A stretch of DNA of 64,000 nucleotides from DAOTTY01 sp964451095 (GTDB taxonomy: Bacteria > Chloroflexota > Anaerolineae > Aggregatilineales > Phototrophicaceae): assembly GCA_964451095.1 (NCBI GenBank), contig CAYVGI010000009.1, forward strand, positions 1 to 64,000, written 5' to 3'. The position numbers and the translations under genes were made by a program. The notes under the pieces were generated by a model that ran no database searches, was not told the DNA's origin, and worked only from the letters and a program-made list of their open reading frames with translations. This document shows, in pieces, positions 16,381-26,403 of this stretch; position 1 is the stretch's first letter; each line of letters begins with the position of its first letter.

Positions 16381-18333
16381 TCACTGCAAACCGGGTATGT
16401 CTACGCCGTCGTATATATCTTGACGCAACCATAACACGACTTCTTGCGCGGATTGGGGTGGGACGCGGGTGCTGCGCTGGAACCACCACGCCATTGTGCC
16501 CTGTAGGCTGAGGGTATTCACATCCCAGCCCCGGCTAACCACAAGCGATTGCCCCACATAGTTGCCGCCGAGCTGCGGGGGTTCTGCGGTGGGGGGGGCA
16601 AGCACAACTGCCGCGCTGCGTGCCTGGGCAAAGTCGCTCACGTAGGTCGCGTTGCGGAAGTCGCGCAGCGTCCACGCGACGATGCCATTTTGACGGATGT
16701 TTACGTCATCGACAACGACGGTGACCTCTAGGGCGGGGAAGCCTTCTGTTTCCCGCTCGGAGAGTTCCAGCAGTGTTTCCCGCAGTGTGAATGCTTCCTC
16801 CCCCACCGCCCGGGTGTGCCATAGTTCGCGGGGGTCGTCTGCGCGGGTGACGGAAACCTGCCAACCCGACCCCAATGATGCAAACAGCGCCACTATGAGC
16901 AACCCTAGCGCACCGCCGCGTAACGTCTCCGTCGCACCGTACAGGCTGGCAAAGCTAAAGCCAGAAAATATCGTCAACATGACCATGACCAGCGCGAAGA
17001 ACACAGGCGGCGCAATGCTGTTGAACATATCAATTGCCTGCCCGCTCAGGTTGGAGGTGAGCAGTGTGCGCCCCAACCAGCCGATGTGCATAAAAATCAG
17101 CGAGAACAGCAGCGTTGCCGTCGCGGCGATAAGCCAGCGTGCCCAGTTCGGGATGGTGACGCCAAACACGCTGCTCATGCCGTCGCCCTCGCTGTACCAC
17201 AGGAAGCCGCTTTCGCTGCCAAGGGCACGGTGGGCGGTGCTAGATGCTAGACCTGCCAGCGGCAAGGTAAGCCACAATGCGTGCGCGGCGGTCGTGCCCT
17301 GGTACAAAATGGTGATGAGCGTTCCGACAATCAGCCATGCGGTGAAGTAGGCATCGACGAAGGAGAGATGATCTTGCGTGTTGTACAGCAAATACACACC
17401 GATGAGGGCAAACAACCACAAAAACCCCTCGTACAGCAGGCTTGATGACAGCCCGAACAGGAAGGGTGCACCCTCGGATGACACGAACCAGCCGGCTAAC
17501 CCATTACTGACGCTTTGTGCTAGCGCATTAAAGCCTGCCGGGTACAGCATAAACCCGGTGGCGACGACCGCCACAACCAAAGCGCTAATGCCTAACCCCG
17601 GTGCCCACGCCCAACTGCGTGCCACAACCCCGACTGACAACGGCTCGCTGTCGTCCATCTCATCATCTGGTGAGTAGGCAAGGCGCTGTGCCAGCGGGAA
17701 AGCCGCCAGCAGGATCAGCAATGTAACGTGCCCGGTGGTCCCCGTAAGCAGGGCGGTGGTGACAAACAGCACCGTTGCCAACACAGAGTATCCGTAGCGC
17801 TCTGTTACAACGTAGCGATAGACCGCCCACACCGCCAGCACACCGAAAAGCGCCTGCCAAATCACGGGGCTATCCAGCCGGGAGCCTGCTAGTGTGATGG
17901 GCGAGCACGCCAGCAGGAGCGTTAGCATGAGTGTGCGGGTATTGCCAAGTAGATCCCGGAACAGCAGCGGCGAAAACACCAGCAGGAACCCAACCACTGC
18001 CGTCACTGCTCGTGCTGCTGCCTCTGTGCTGCCAAAAATGGTGAAGGAGAGCATATGCGCCAGTTGTAGCAGGGCGCTATCTGCCAGGACAGTGATTTCG
18101 GTGTTCGGTTGCACTGCCTGCCAAGCCGCAAGTGCGCGGGGTATCTCGTCCACGGTAAGCGGCACCATACCTAACTGCAGCAGGTGCAGCAGCAATACCA
18201 GCGCCGCCAGCGCGGTGTACGCTGCCCCTTCCGCAGTGATCGTTAAGGCAGGGGCGGCTACATCAACGGGCTGCGTGTCCGTCGGTGCATTGGGGTTTTG
18301 TTCGAGGACCTGAGTGGATTCCTGATTTGTCAA
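16381..18333 (-). CDS. Polytopic GT39-like membrane glycosyltransferase (650 aa)
   Basis: A 650-aa membrane protein with a TTG start directly abutting the previous stop (TAG-TTG) and a GGAG site within the preceding coding end. After a cytoplasmic Asn/Thr/Pro-rich N-terminus, the first membrane helix (about 38-58) is followed by L-T-V-D62-E63-I-P-R-A, the acidic loop motif of GT-C/PMT-type transferases that use polyprenyl-phosphate sugars. About ten more hydrophobic segments follow, and a soluble C-terminal part (about 490-650) ends the chain. The sequence is divergent, so the family call rests on topology, the DE motif and gene context. Donor and acceptor are unknown. Confidence 0.6.
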   Translation of the reverse strand: MTNQESTQVLEQNPNAPTDTQPVDVAAPALTITAEGAAYTALAALVLLLHLLQLGMVPLTVDEIPRALAAWQAVQPNTEITVLADSALLQLAHMLSFTIFGSTEAAARAVTAVVGFLLVFSPLLFRDLLGNTRTLMLTLLLACSPITLAGSRLDSPVIWQALFGVLAVWAVYRYVVTERYGYSVLATVLFVTTALLTGTTGHVTLLILLAAFPLAQRLAYSPDDEMDDSEPLSVGVVARSWAWAPGLGISALVVAVVATGFMLYPAGFNALAQSVSNGLAGWFVSSEGAPFLFGLSSSLLYEGFLWLFALIGVYLLYNTQDHLSFVDAYFTAWLIVGTLITILYQGTTAAHALWLTLPLAGLASSTAHRALGSESGFLWYSEGDGMSSVFGVTIPNWARWLIAATATLLFSLIFMHIGWLGRTLLTSNLSGQAIDMFNSIAPPVFFALVMVMLTIFSGFSFASLYGATETLRGGALGLLIVALFASLGSGWQVSVTRADDPRELWHTRAVGEEAFTLRETLLELSERETEGFPALEVTVVVDDVNIRQNGIVAWTLRDFRNATYVSDFAQARSAAVVLAPPTAEPPQLGGNYVGQSLVVSRGWDVNTLSLQGTMAWWFQRSTRVPPQSAQEVVLWLRQDIYDGVDIPGLQ

Positions 18334-20928
18334 CTATTCAACTCCGGCGATGGTGAGTGACCGTGGTGTGACGCGGTAAAACAGGCTTTCCCCACGCTGG
18401 CAGACGATTTCCAGGTTATCCCGGAACTTTTCCTCGCCCGCCGCGCTAAAGGGGTCAACTTCGCCTGTGCCATAGCGCTCGGTCGTTCCGTAAAAAATGT
18501 AGTCGATATTGTAGCGCTCCACGATGGGCGTCACCGCTTCCCAGCGCAGTTCGTTGTACAGTGTTTCAATGTCCTGGCGGCGGGTGCCAGCAATAGCGTC
18601 GTAGGTCGCCCCGCGCCACTGGCGTTGATGCCCCTCCCAGCCTAGCACGATAGGAATACCCGTGAGCACGCCCACCCGCCCGAACTGATTGCGGTAGGCA
18701 GGACCGATTGCCTCTGCCACGACGACCTCTGCCGCGTTTTGCACCTCACTATCCAGGCACATCATCGCATCATAGTCGTCAGCGCTCACCAGCGAGCGTC
18801 CGCCGTCCAGTGTGAGCGCTACACCTGGATTGCCAGCACGCCCGCTCTCAATCGCAACGCGGTTGTGAATACCCAGTACCGGGTAAAACGCCCCCAGGAT
18901 GAGCACGAGCGCCAGCAGGGGAGCATATGCCGCCTTTAGCACTGCGGGGGAGCGCCCCGCCAATATCATATAGACGGCAAAAGCACTGGCAATGGAGAAC
19001 ATTACCCATGCCTGATAGTAAAACTTAAATATGGTGTTGATCCGCACGCCGAAGTTATCGCGCAGGTAAATGAACTCCGGCACCAGGGTGATGCCCGCGC
19101 CGCACGCCACCAACAGCAGTGCAAAGCCCACCGCAGGCGAGTACGGGACGTTGGCATTGGTGGTGCTGACGCGCCGAGGCAGCAAGCGTGCGACCACAAC
19201 CGTTAGCGCTGCCAGTAGAACCACCGTGGTTATGCCGTGGGTGAACCGCTTGGCGAGCACATCTGGCAAGACAACGCCCAAACCGCCGCGCTCTGCCACG
19301 TAGCGCAGTGCTGTCCGCCGGAAGTCGGGCACCATATAGCCGACGATTGTGAGGAACAACATCACGCCGAGCAAGCTCAGCAAGATAATACCCGCTGCGG
19401 TGAGTCCCGCCCGCCAGTTCATGTGCTGCCGCCCGCGCCACGCCTCGTACACCATGTAGGGAACCAGCAGCAGCACAAACGGACCGAACATCAAAAAATA
19501 CTGGCGGAACAGCGTGGGGAACTCCAGGTTGGGCAGTATGCCGGATGCCTGCGAGCGGAAACTCGCAAAGAACGGCAGATAGAACACAACAGACAGCCCG
19601 ACCAGCGCTCCAAAGAACAAACCAAGTTGTAGGATGTCCTCTCCGTTGAGTGAGCCACGCCGCATAAGCCGCCGCAGCCCCTCCGCGCCGACGAGTACAA
19701 CAATGTAAATGGGCCCGTCCCACACATTAAGGAAGATGAGACCACCCGCCGCCAGCCCGTAAAACACGACTTGTGACGTGGTGGGTGCCCGCTGCACCAA
19801 CAAAATATTGAGCGCCAGCCCCACAGCCATCACGGCAAACGGCAGCGCCAGCACATGCGGATGCACGTCCGCCAGCAAGAAGCTGAACTGTGGGAACTCA
19901 TCAATGACGTTCGCGCCGACGGGTTCTGCGACCAACTCGCCGTTGACGATGCGAGGTAGGTGGCGGTCGTTGATCACACGGCTGGCGCGGAACCACCACC
20001 AGAAACTCCACCGTGCCGGGTCAAGCACATCTGCACCCAGCACATTAACCGTTTCTTCCTCGGTGAAGGTGCGGTTTAGCGCTTCGGTGCGCTCCTGCGC
20101 ATCCCAAAACTGATAGTAGGCGTCGTTGCCGATGCCAGATTGATACGGCAGTTCAATAAAGGGTAGCTGGAAGTTGCCCAGCAGCACTACAAACACCGCT
20201 CCTAGCACGCCGACCGAGATGGCGGCAGGTTGCCCGGCGCGTGTGCCATTGGCGGCAAGCTTCGCGGGCACCGAGCGTACCAGATTATACGTGACGCCAA
20301 ACGCCGTTAGCCCGGTGAGCGCGAACAACAGCGCGATCATCATGTTAAAACCGACGGGGCTGTCTATGCCGCTGAGCGTGCTGAGCGACCCCGCCATCAC
20401 ATAGCCAAAGTGATAGTAGCTTATGGCATAGCCGCTCATCCACGGGTCGAGCGGTGGGAAGCTCTCGCTGCGCTGCACCGCACTGATGAACGCGAGTTCC
20501 ATTGGCTTTTCTGTTGCGGCGAGTGAAGGGTGCGCCGCCCGCACCAGTGCCCACCCGAACAGCAGCAGGATAAACAGTGCCTCCGCCATGAGCACCACGC
20601 CGCGATTTTCGCGCCACCACTCGCGCCAGTTGGCACGTTCGCCCGGCAGGGCGTAGTACAGTGCCCAGGCACCGACCAGCACCAGCAGCCATGCCAGCAG
20701 GATGCTGCCGGGTGTGTTCTGGAAGAAGCCCATTACAGTGAATGCCCAGAAAACAAAGCCCACCACTAGCAGCCCAACAGCGCGTGCCAGCGTGTAGCCC
20801 TTGTCGGGTAGTCCGCTTAGCAGGCGCATACACAGCGGGAACACCGCCACCCCTGCCAGCGTGACCAGTGCCCACCATGCCAGGACGGTGCTGCCCTCTC
20901 GCAGTAACCAGTCGTAAATCAATCCCAC
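18334..20928 (-). CDS. DUF2298 (YYY-family) polytopic membrane protein
   Basis: An 864-aa integral membrane protein with a GTG start. It matches the Chloroflexi/Archaea 'YYY' family through EKPM (about 141), FPPLDPW (about 158), SYYHFGY (about 171) and an E-F-P-Q-F-S-F...D-V-H-P-H segment (about 345-358). All four motifs recur in the C-terminal half of the neighbouring 1801-aa protein, so the two are paralogues. About twelve hydrophobic helices precede a short soluble end. The biochemical function of this family is not established; the surrounding transferases suggest a role in glycan transfer or export. It lies 6 bp from the preceding gene and 0 bp from the next. Confidence 0.8.
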   Translation of the reverse strand: MGLIYDWLLREGSTVLAWWALVTLAGVAVFPLCMRLLSGLPDKGYTLARAVGLLVVGFVFWAFTVMGFFQNTPGSILLAWLLVLVGAWALYYALPGERANWREWWRENRGVVLMAEALFILLLFGWALVRAAHPSLAATEKPMELAFISAVQRSESFPPLDPWMSGYAISYYHFGYVMAGSLSTLSGIDSPVGFNMMIALLFALTGLTAFGVTYNLVRSVPAKLAANGTRAGQPAAISVGVLGAVFVVLLGNFQLPFIELPYQSGIGNDAYYQFWDAQERTEALNRTFTEEETVNVLGADVLDPARWSFWWWFRASRVINDRHLPRIVNGELVAEPVGANVIDEFPQFSFLLADVHPHVLALPFAVMAVGLALNILLVQRAPTTSQVVFYGLAAGGLIFLNVWDGPIYIVVLVGAEGLRRLMRRGSLNGEDILQLGLFFGALVGLSVVFYLPFFASFRSQASGILPNLEFPTLFRQYFLMFGPFVLLLVPYMVYEAWRGRQHMNWRAGLTAAGIILLSLLGVMLFLTIVGYMVPDFRRTALRYVAERGGLGVVLPDVLAKRFTHGITTVVLLAALTVVVARLLPRRVSTTNANVPYSPAVGFALLLVACGAGITLVPEFIYLRDNFGVRINTIFKFYYQAWVMFSIASAFAVYMILAGRSPAVLKAAYAPLLALVLILGAFYPVLGIHNRVAIESGRAGNPGVALTLDGGRSLVSADDYDAMMCLDSEVQNAAEVVVAEAIGPAYRNQFGRVGVLTGIPIVLGWEGHQRQWRGATYDAIAGTRRQDIETLYNELRWEAVTPIVERYNIDYIFYGTTERYGTGEVDPFSAAGEEKFRDNLEIVCQRGESLFYRVTPRSLTIAGVE

Positions 20929-20934
20929 AGTGTT

Positions 20935-23900
20935 TTACTCAGTCCTCGCGATAGACGTTTCATCGTCCATTTCCAGTGCGTGTAATTGCGCGGCGCGGCG
21001 GTTGACTTCGAACACGACGCCCACGCCTGCTTCTTCTTCGTAAACAACTTCTAAGATGCCGTCGTCCACCATGTCGTACAGTGCATCAATGCCTTCTTCC
21101 GGGTAGCGGGCACGCTCTAACGTGCTGACGATCACGTATTCCACGGCATAGTGCTGCAAGATGTCCGCCTTGGTGCGTGTGTCTGGCGTAGTGTAGAAGG
21201 CGTTCACATTGGCGACGCGCTGCTGCACCATGCGCGGCATCGGGTCGAACGTGCGCTGCTGCCGCTGGTGCCAGTTCCAACCGACGACAGCGGGCATCCC
21301 GGTATAGATGGACATGCGTGACCCCCAGCGGTACTCCGCTTCGCTCTGCGCTTCCATGATGATAGGGGTGCCTTCGATGTTTTCTTGCAGCCAGCGGATG
21401 ACATTGTAGTCGTGCACGAGGTCAAGCACTTCGCCCTCGCCTAGCGCGGAGTTAGTCACTTCGTAGTGTTGTGCTTGTTGCATGTAAGCCATGCCGTCCA
21501 GCACTGGACCGATTTCCGGCACGAAGCGGTCAACAGAGCGAGCACGGGTCGCAGTGAGCGGGTACAGTGCTGCGATGAACACAAGCACACCGAGCAACCC
21601 CAACCACCAAGACCGTAATTCCCAACCCCAGCGGAAGCTGCTGTCCATCAGCCATGCGATTGCCACACCGCCGACAACCGCAAACATCAGCCAGCCTTGC
21701 AGGTAGAACTTGAACACCGTGTTCTGTCGTCCGATGTCGCCGTCAATGACGATGTACTCCACGCCCAGCGTAACGCCCATCGCCATGATTGCCAGCACCA
21801 GCGCAAATTGCATAGACGCGGGTTGCCCCGGGCGGAAGAACAGCAACGTCGCCCACAGGATGAGCGGCACTAAAAGCACGGTCACGTTCCAGCCCATAAA
21901 GCTGAGAATCACGCTTAATGCCAGCATCAGCCCCGTGAGCGCCAGCAGTGTGTACAGCCCAAACGCCCGCCCTCGCAGCGCACTCACGGTAGTGCTGCGC
22001 AGCCAGCGCCCGGTTTCCCACATCAGCAAAGAGAAGATGAGGAAGATAAACAGCCCATGGATGGTCAGGTATGCCCAGATGGGTGTTTTGGGCCCCTGCC
22101 ACATACTGGCGGAACTATAGATTGCCGCGTACCAGCGTGTGTATGGGTAGCTAAGCCACACACTTAGCGCCAAAAAGCCACCAATGCGCAAGAACATGTC
22201 TGTGATTGCCGGGCGTGAGAACGACTGCCACTTGACCCACCACACAAAGCCCAGCCCGGCGACCGACAACAGTAGATAGGTGGGCCAGTCCCAGGTGTTG
22301 GTGGCTCGCAGCATGCCCACGGTTGCCGCTGCAATGCCGATTGCCAGCACAGTTGGCAGCGTGCGACGGCGTGTTTGCCGGGCATGGAACAGTTCGTGTG
22401 CCAAGAAGAGCATGATAAAGAACTGCATCGGCATCGAGATCATGTGCGCGTGCAGGTCACCGTACAGGAAGGTAAAGTAGGGCATTTCCGTAATGGCATT
22501 GCCAGAACTCACGGGTGGCTCTGCCAGGATGCGTGTGGGTGCCCAGTACCAGCGGTTTGTGGGCAAGTTCATCGGCTCGCCCGTTAACCAGCGTGCCATG
22601 CCCAGTTGCGTCGCGCTTCGCATCGCATTGGCTTCGCTCCATCCATAGCGGATGCGCAGCCAAACGGACGGATTCTCTCCTCGGTCGAGCAGTTCGGTGA
22701 GCACGTCGCCGCTGGGCGGTGTGCCATTTTCCTGCTCGTAGCGCAACAACAAATACCCGGTGACAGATTCGACCGGTGAGTAGTCACCCGTCCGTGCGAG
22801 CCCCTCCGTCACCACGCGCATTGTCCCCAGGTTGCCCAGCACCACTGCCAGCAGCAGTGCCGCGATGCCTGCCGTCCATGGGCTGGCGCGTAAGCTACGG
22901 TTCGGTTGTGGGTCTTCGTCCCAGTCGTCGCGCTGGATGTTCCGCGTTTGCACGCCAGCCGCTAGATTAAACGCCACGCTGAACGCGCCCATACCAGTGA
23001 GCGCAAACACCGTGGGGATAATCAGGTTGTAGGCGATGGAAGGTACCACGCCCAGCATCAGCACGGGTGACCCAACCAGAATAAACCCGAAGTAGTAGTA
23101 GTTGATGTAGCCGCCCGCGTGCCACGGGTCTAGCGGTGGGAAGGATGTGCTGCGCAGCACCGCGTTAAAGTAGGCAAAGTCCATTGGCTTTTCCCCACCG
23201 AACACGTTGTGCCACAGGTCAGGGTTGCTGAGGCGCACACCCAGGAAGAACAGGAACGCAACCAGCGTCACCGCCTCGATTGCGAGCAAGCTGCCCCAAC
23301 GCGCTTGTAAATACTCGCGCAGGTCGGTGCGGTGCGTCCAGGCGAGCCACGCGCTGGGCAGCCCAAGCAGCAGCAGGCTCAGCCACAGCCCGCCCGCAGA
23401 CCACAAATACCAGTTGAGCGCGGTAGCAAACCACGCAAACCACCCCACGACAAATAGCCCCACCAGCTTCGCCATCCCGTAGCCACGGTCTGCCAGGGCA
23501 GGGAACATGGCAAACGTGAGCGGGAACGCCGCCCAGCCAAACAGCATAATCAAAAGCCACCATGCCGTCACCGTTAGCAGAGGTTGCGTGTTAATGAGGC
23601 TGCCGCTAAAGAATCGCTCGCTCCAGGTGCCATTCTCGTATTGGATGGGGCGATCTTCCGGCTTCAGCTTAAGCTGCGTGGGTGTTTCGTCCGCTGGCAG
23701 TGAGTACAGCGGGTTCACACCGATGAGCGTGGGGTCGTTAAATGCGCCGACGAGCACATCTTCGGTGCGGCTGAGCGTGACGCTATCCAGCAGGCGAACC
23801 GTGTTCGCGTGGTCGTAGGCGTCCGTCTTACGGAAGATAAACACGACCGGGTGATCGTAGACGTGGAACGCTTCTTCTGCCTCGAATTCGTTTAGCCAAG

Positions 23901-26340
23901 CGGGGCTTTCCATCGTCGGCAGGTGCTGGTCTGGCACACGCAGCGGACCCAGCTCGAATGTCTCCTGGAAGGTGGCGACAAGTTCAAAGTCAAGCTCGCC
24001 GTTGAACAGCGCGTCGTAGTACGCCATCGTCATGGGCCAGCGCTGTGGATTGCGCGAAACAGAATCGTAGAAGCGGTTGCTGCTGACGACGATGTAGTCT
24101 GTGTTGCCTAGCACCAGCTTCATGTGCTCGCGCTTCAGTTCAATGTCATCCAGCGCGATAGACAGCCCGTAGCCGTTTACCAGGCTGCTGTAGGCGTTGA
24201 TGCTGTTACAGTCGCGGGCGGTCTTCAGCCCCGGGGGTGGGTCACTTGCCAGCGTGATGCCTTCCGGGTAGGAGCACACGATTGTGGGCACGGGGTCATC
24301 CCAGGAGCCTTCGTGCGACACAATCGCGCCAGAAACGTAGAACACGCCGCCCTCCGCCTGCGCCTGGAATGTATAGGTTTCATCGGCAGTGACGGTGACG
24401 GGTGCCTCCAGCGGGACATCGTAGCTGACACCGACGGGGTGCTCATCGCGGGTAAAGTTACCTGTGATGCTGCCCTCGGATAGCACCTGGGTGCCGTCCG
24501 CGTTCGCCATGGTGATGCGTAGGGTCATCTCGCCGGCAGACGGTAGGACCGCGCCCAAGTGCGGGATTTGCACAGTGCTGATGGTGCCGTCTGCCGGGGC
24601 GGTGAACGTGGTGCGGAAGTTCGTTGCTGGCTCCAGCACAGATACCTGCTCTTCGAGCGCATCCTCAGTGCCCAGGCGATTAAACATCGCAATGTTCACG
24701 ATGGGGGTATCCGCTGGCGCACCATCCACCGTCATGGCAAAGTCACCGGGCACATTTTCCCACACCCAATGGCTTGCCTGCACCCGCGTCAGTTGATTGC
24801 GATAGATGTTGGTGAACATCAGTGCCCAGATGTGTGTGAAGCTCAGTACCAGCACCAACAGCCCCGCCGCGCTCCAGCGGAGCGGCACCGCCATAGAATG
24901 CTCGACCGTGCGAGCACGCTGCCACAACTCGAACAGCGCCCACGCGCCCAGCAGCGCCAGCGCGGGGTACAGCGGCAGGTAGTACCGCATGGACATCACC
25001 CACAGGTTGCCGATCCACGCGAAGTAAACCAATATCCAGGCGAAGGGCAGCAGATTGCGCAGCGCACCAACACGCCCGCGCACCAACTGCGCACCCGCCC
25101 ACACCCAGCCGAGCCAAGCACTAACGCCCAGTGCTACCCCCATGCCCCACAGCACCATGTTCGTCAGCGGGAAGACGTAGCCAGCGCGGTTAACCCACTG
25201 CCAATTGGGTGGAGATTCTGCCTCACCGCCGACGAGGTATTGTGCTTGCTGGATGTCTTCTAGCCAGCCGGGGTTCAGCAGCCCTAGCGAGTGAATTTCG
25301 TTCTGGACGAACAGTTCGTCTGCCAGCACGCTGAAGTTAATGGGGAAAATGCCCGGACCGTAGAACGCATACGGCTGGAAGATGCGGAACGCGATGATGG
25401 TAACGAAGCCCGCCAGCACCAGCCCGCCGAACTCCCTGCCGAAGATGCGCTGCCCTTCTTTGCTGGGCAATCGCTGTCCGAATAGGGGCAGCATCCGCAC
25501 ACCCGCCGCCAGCAGAATCAAAATCACCAGTGGGACGAGGTTGATGCGGCTTGCTAGTGCCGCTGCATATGCCATGCCGAAGCCAAAATAGTCGCCCCAG
25601 TGACCGCCGTCCAGCACACGCACCGCGTAGTACAACGATAGCACACCAAACAGATTCGCCATCGAATTCACGGTCGCAAAATGTGCCTTTTGGATGGGCA
25701 ACGGCGCGGCGATGTAGAGTGCGGCGGAGAACAGCCCCACCCACTTGCCGTGCAAGCGCCTGCCAACAAGGAACAGGAAAAACGCGGCGAGCAGGTCGGA
25801 CATGCCGTTGAGCGCCCGCCACACCAGATGCGCCCCGTTGTACCCGCGCCAAATGTCGTATTCCCAGGTGGGTGGCGCTTCGGTGCCGTTTTGTGTCGCC
25901 TGCCAGTTGTCATGGGCGTATTGGGCGTCGGCAAAGCGGTCGCTGGCGACATCTGCAATGAACAGCGGCAGCGTGCCATACACGTACAAGCCGAAGCCGA
26001 TGTTGTTTGGGTTCAGCGCGGAGCACTGCGAGTCAAAATAGCCGCCATTAAAGTACAACCCGCGTCCGTTGTCGTTCGGGTAGCGCTGCACACATTCTTG
26101 CAGCCGTTGGGACGCGGTGGGGTCGTTGCCCAGGTTCAGGTCGCTGCCCAACCCCGCCAGTACCTGGGTGAGGAAGCGCTCGTCTGGGTGCAGGTGGGTG
26201 AAGTCGTCCCAGTTTAGCCCCACAAAGCGGTAGTAACCGCCGACCAGCAGCACCGTGACCAGCAAAAGCGCTACAATCCAGTTGGTCGCACTGGAATCTG
26301 TGTTTTTGTTTTTTGTCGTGTCTACATTTACGGTCGTCAT
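20935..26340 (-). CDS. Giant fusion: GT39-like transferase plus DUF2298 module (1801 aa)
   Basis: The largest gene in the window. The N-terminal half (about 1-900) is a complete GT39/PMT-like protein: an entry helix at about 20-41, the loop motif H-P-D-E-R-F (about 55-60), many membrane helices to about 520, then a large extracytoplasmic region (about 530-920) with beta-rich segments and the sequence NTDYIVVSSNRFYDS. From about 925 a second membrane module begins and carries the DUF2298 motifs EKPM (about 1050), FPPLDPW (about 1065), NYYYFGF (about 1082) and D-L-H-A-H (about 1295). The two halves correspond to proteins that are separate elsewhere, so one polypeptide may couple sugar transfer with the unknown DUF2298 activity. 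It is separated from the upstream GT39 gene by 63 bp. Confidence 0.82.
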   Translation of the reverse strand: MTTVNVDTTKNKNTDSSATNWIVALLLVTVLLVGGYYRFVGLNWDDFTHLHPDERFLTQVLAGLGSDLNLGNDPTASQRLQECVQRYPNDNGRGLYFNGGYFDSQCSALNPNNIGFGLYVYGTLPLFIADVASDRFADAQYAHDNWQATQNGTEAPPTWEYDIWRGYNGAHLVWRALNGMSDLLAAFFLFLVGRRLHGKWVGLFSAALYIAAPLPIQKAHFATVNSMANLFGVLSLYYAVRVLDGGHWGDYFGFGMAYAAALASRINLVPLVILILLAAGVRMLPLFGQRLPSKEGQRIFGREFGGLVLAGFVTIIAFRIFQPYAFYGPGIFPINFSVLADELFVQNEIHSLGLLNPGWLEDIQQAQYLVGGEAESPPNWQWVNRAGYVFPLTNMVLWGMGVALGVSAWLGWVWAGAQLVRGRVGALRNLLPFAWILVYFAWIGNLWVMSMRYYLPLYPALALLGAWALFELWQRARTVEHSMAVPLRWSAAGLLVLVLSFTHIWALMFTNIYRNQLTRVQASHWVWENVPGDFAMTVDGAPADTPIVNIAMFNRLGTEDALEEQVSVLEPATNFRTTFTAPADGTISTVQIPHLGAVLPSAGEMTLRITMANADGTQVLSEGSITGNFTRDEHPVGVSYDVPLEAPVTVTADETYTFQAQAEGGVFYVSGAIVSHEGSWDDPVPTIVCSYPEGITLASDPPPGLKTARDCNSINAYSSLVNGYGLSIALDDIELKREHMKLVLGNTDYIVVSSNRFYDSVSRNPQRWPMTMAYYDALFNGELDFELVATFQETFELGPLRVPDQHLPTMESPAWLNEFEAEEAFHVYDHPVVFIFRKTDAYDHANTVRLLDSVTLSRTEDVLVGAFNDPTLIGVNPLYSLPADETPTQLKLKPEDRPIQYENGTWSERFFSGSLINTQPLLTVTAWWLLIMLFGWAAFPLTFAMFPALADRGYGMAKLVGLFVVGWFAWFATALNWYLWSAGGLWLSLLLLGLPSAWLAWTHRTDLREYLQARWGSLLAIEAVTLVAFLFFLGVRLSNPDLWHNVFGGEKPMDFAYFNAVLRSTSFPPLDPWHAGGYINYYYFGFILVGSPVLMLGVVPSIAYNLIIPTVFALTGMGAFSVAFNLAAGVQTRNIQRDDWDEDPQPNRSLRASPWTAGIAALLLAVVLGNLGTMRVVTEGLARTGDYSPVESVTGYLLLRYEQENGTPPSGDVLTELLDRGENPSVWLRIRYGWSEANAMRSATQLGMARWLTGEPMNLPTNRWYWAPTRILAEPPVSSGNAITEMPYFTFLYGDLHAHMISMPMQFFIMLFLAHELFHARQTRRRTLPTVLAIGIAAATVGMLRATNTWDWPTYLLLSVAGLGFVWWVKWQSFSRPAITDMFLRIGGFLALSVWLSYPYTRWYAAIYSSASMWQGPKTPIWAYLTIHGLFIFLIFSLLMWETGRWLRSTTVSALRGRAFGLYTLLALTGLMLALSVILSFMGWNVTVLLVPLILWATLLFFRPGQPASMQFALVLAIMAMGVTLGVEYIVIDGDIGRQNTVFKFYLQGWLMFAVVGGVAIAWLMDSSFRWGWELRSWWLGLLGVLVFIAALYPLTATRARSVDRFVPEIGPVLDGMAYMQQAQHYEVTNSALGEGEVLDLVHDYNVIRWLQENIEGTPIIMEAQSEAEYRWGSRMSIYTGMPAVVGWNWHQRQQRTFDPMPRMVQQRVANVNAFYTTPDTRTKADILQHYAVEYVIVSTLERARYPEEGIDALYDMVDDGILEVVYEEEAGVGVVFEVNRRAAQLHALEMDDETSIARTE

Positions 26341-26403
26341 AAGGCGGGTGATTTACCGTTTGCCCAATATCTCATTGTGATACACCATCGACCTGCAAAT
26401 TCC

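Noticed and set aside
24559..25263. Plus-strand open frame of 234 codons
   Set aside because: It is antisense to the 1801-aa fusion gene; its His/Gln/Arg-rich translation is typical of a shadow frame in GC-rich DNA.
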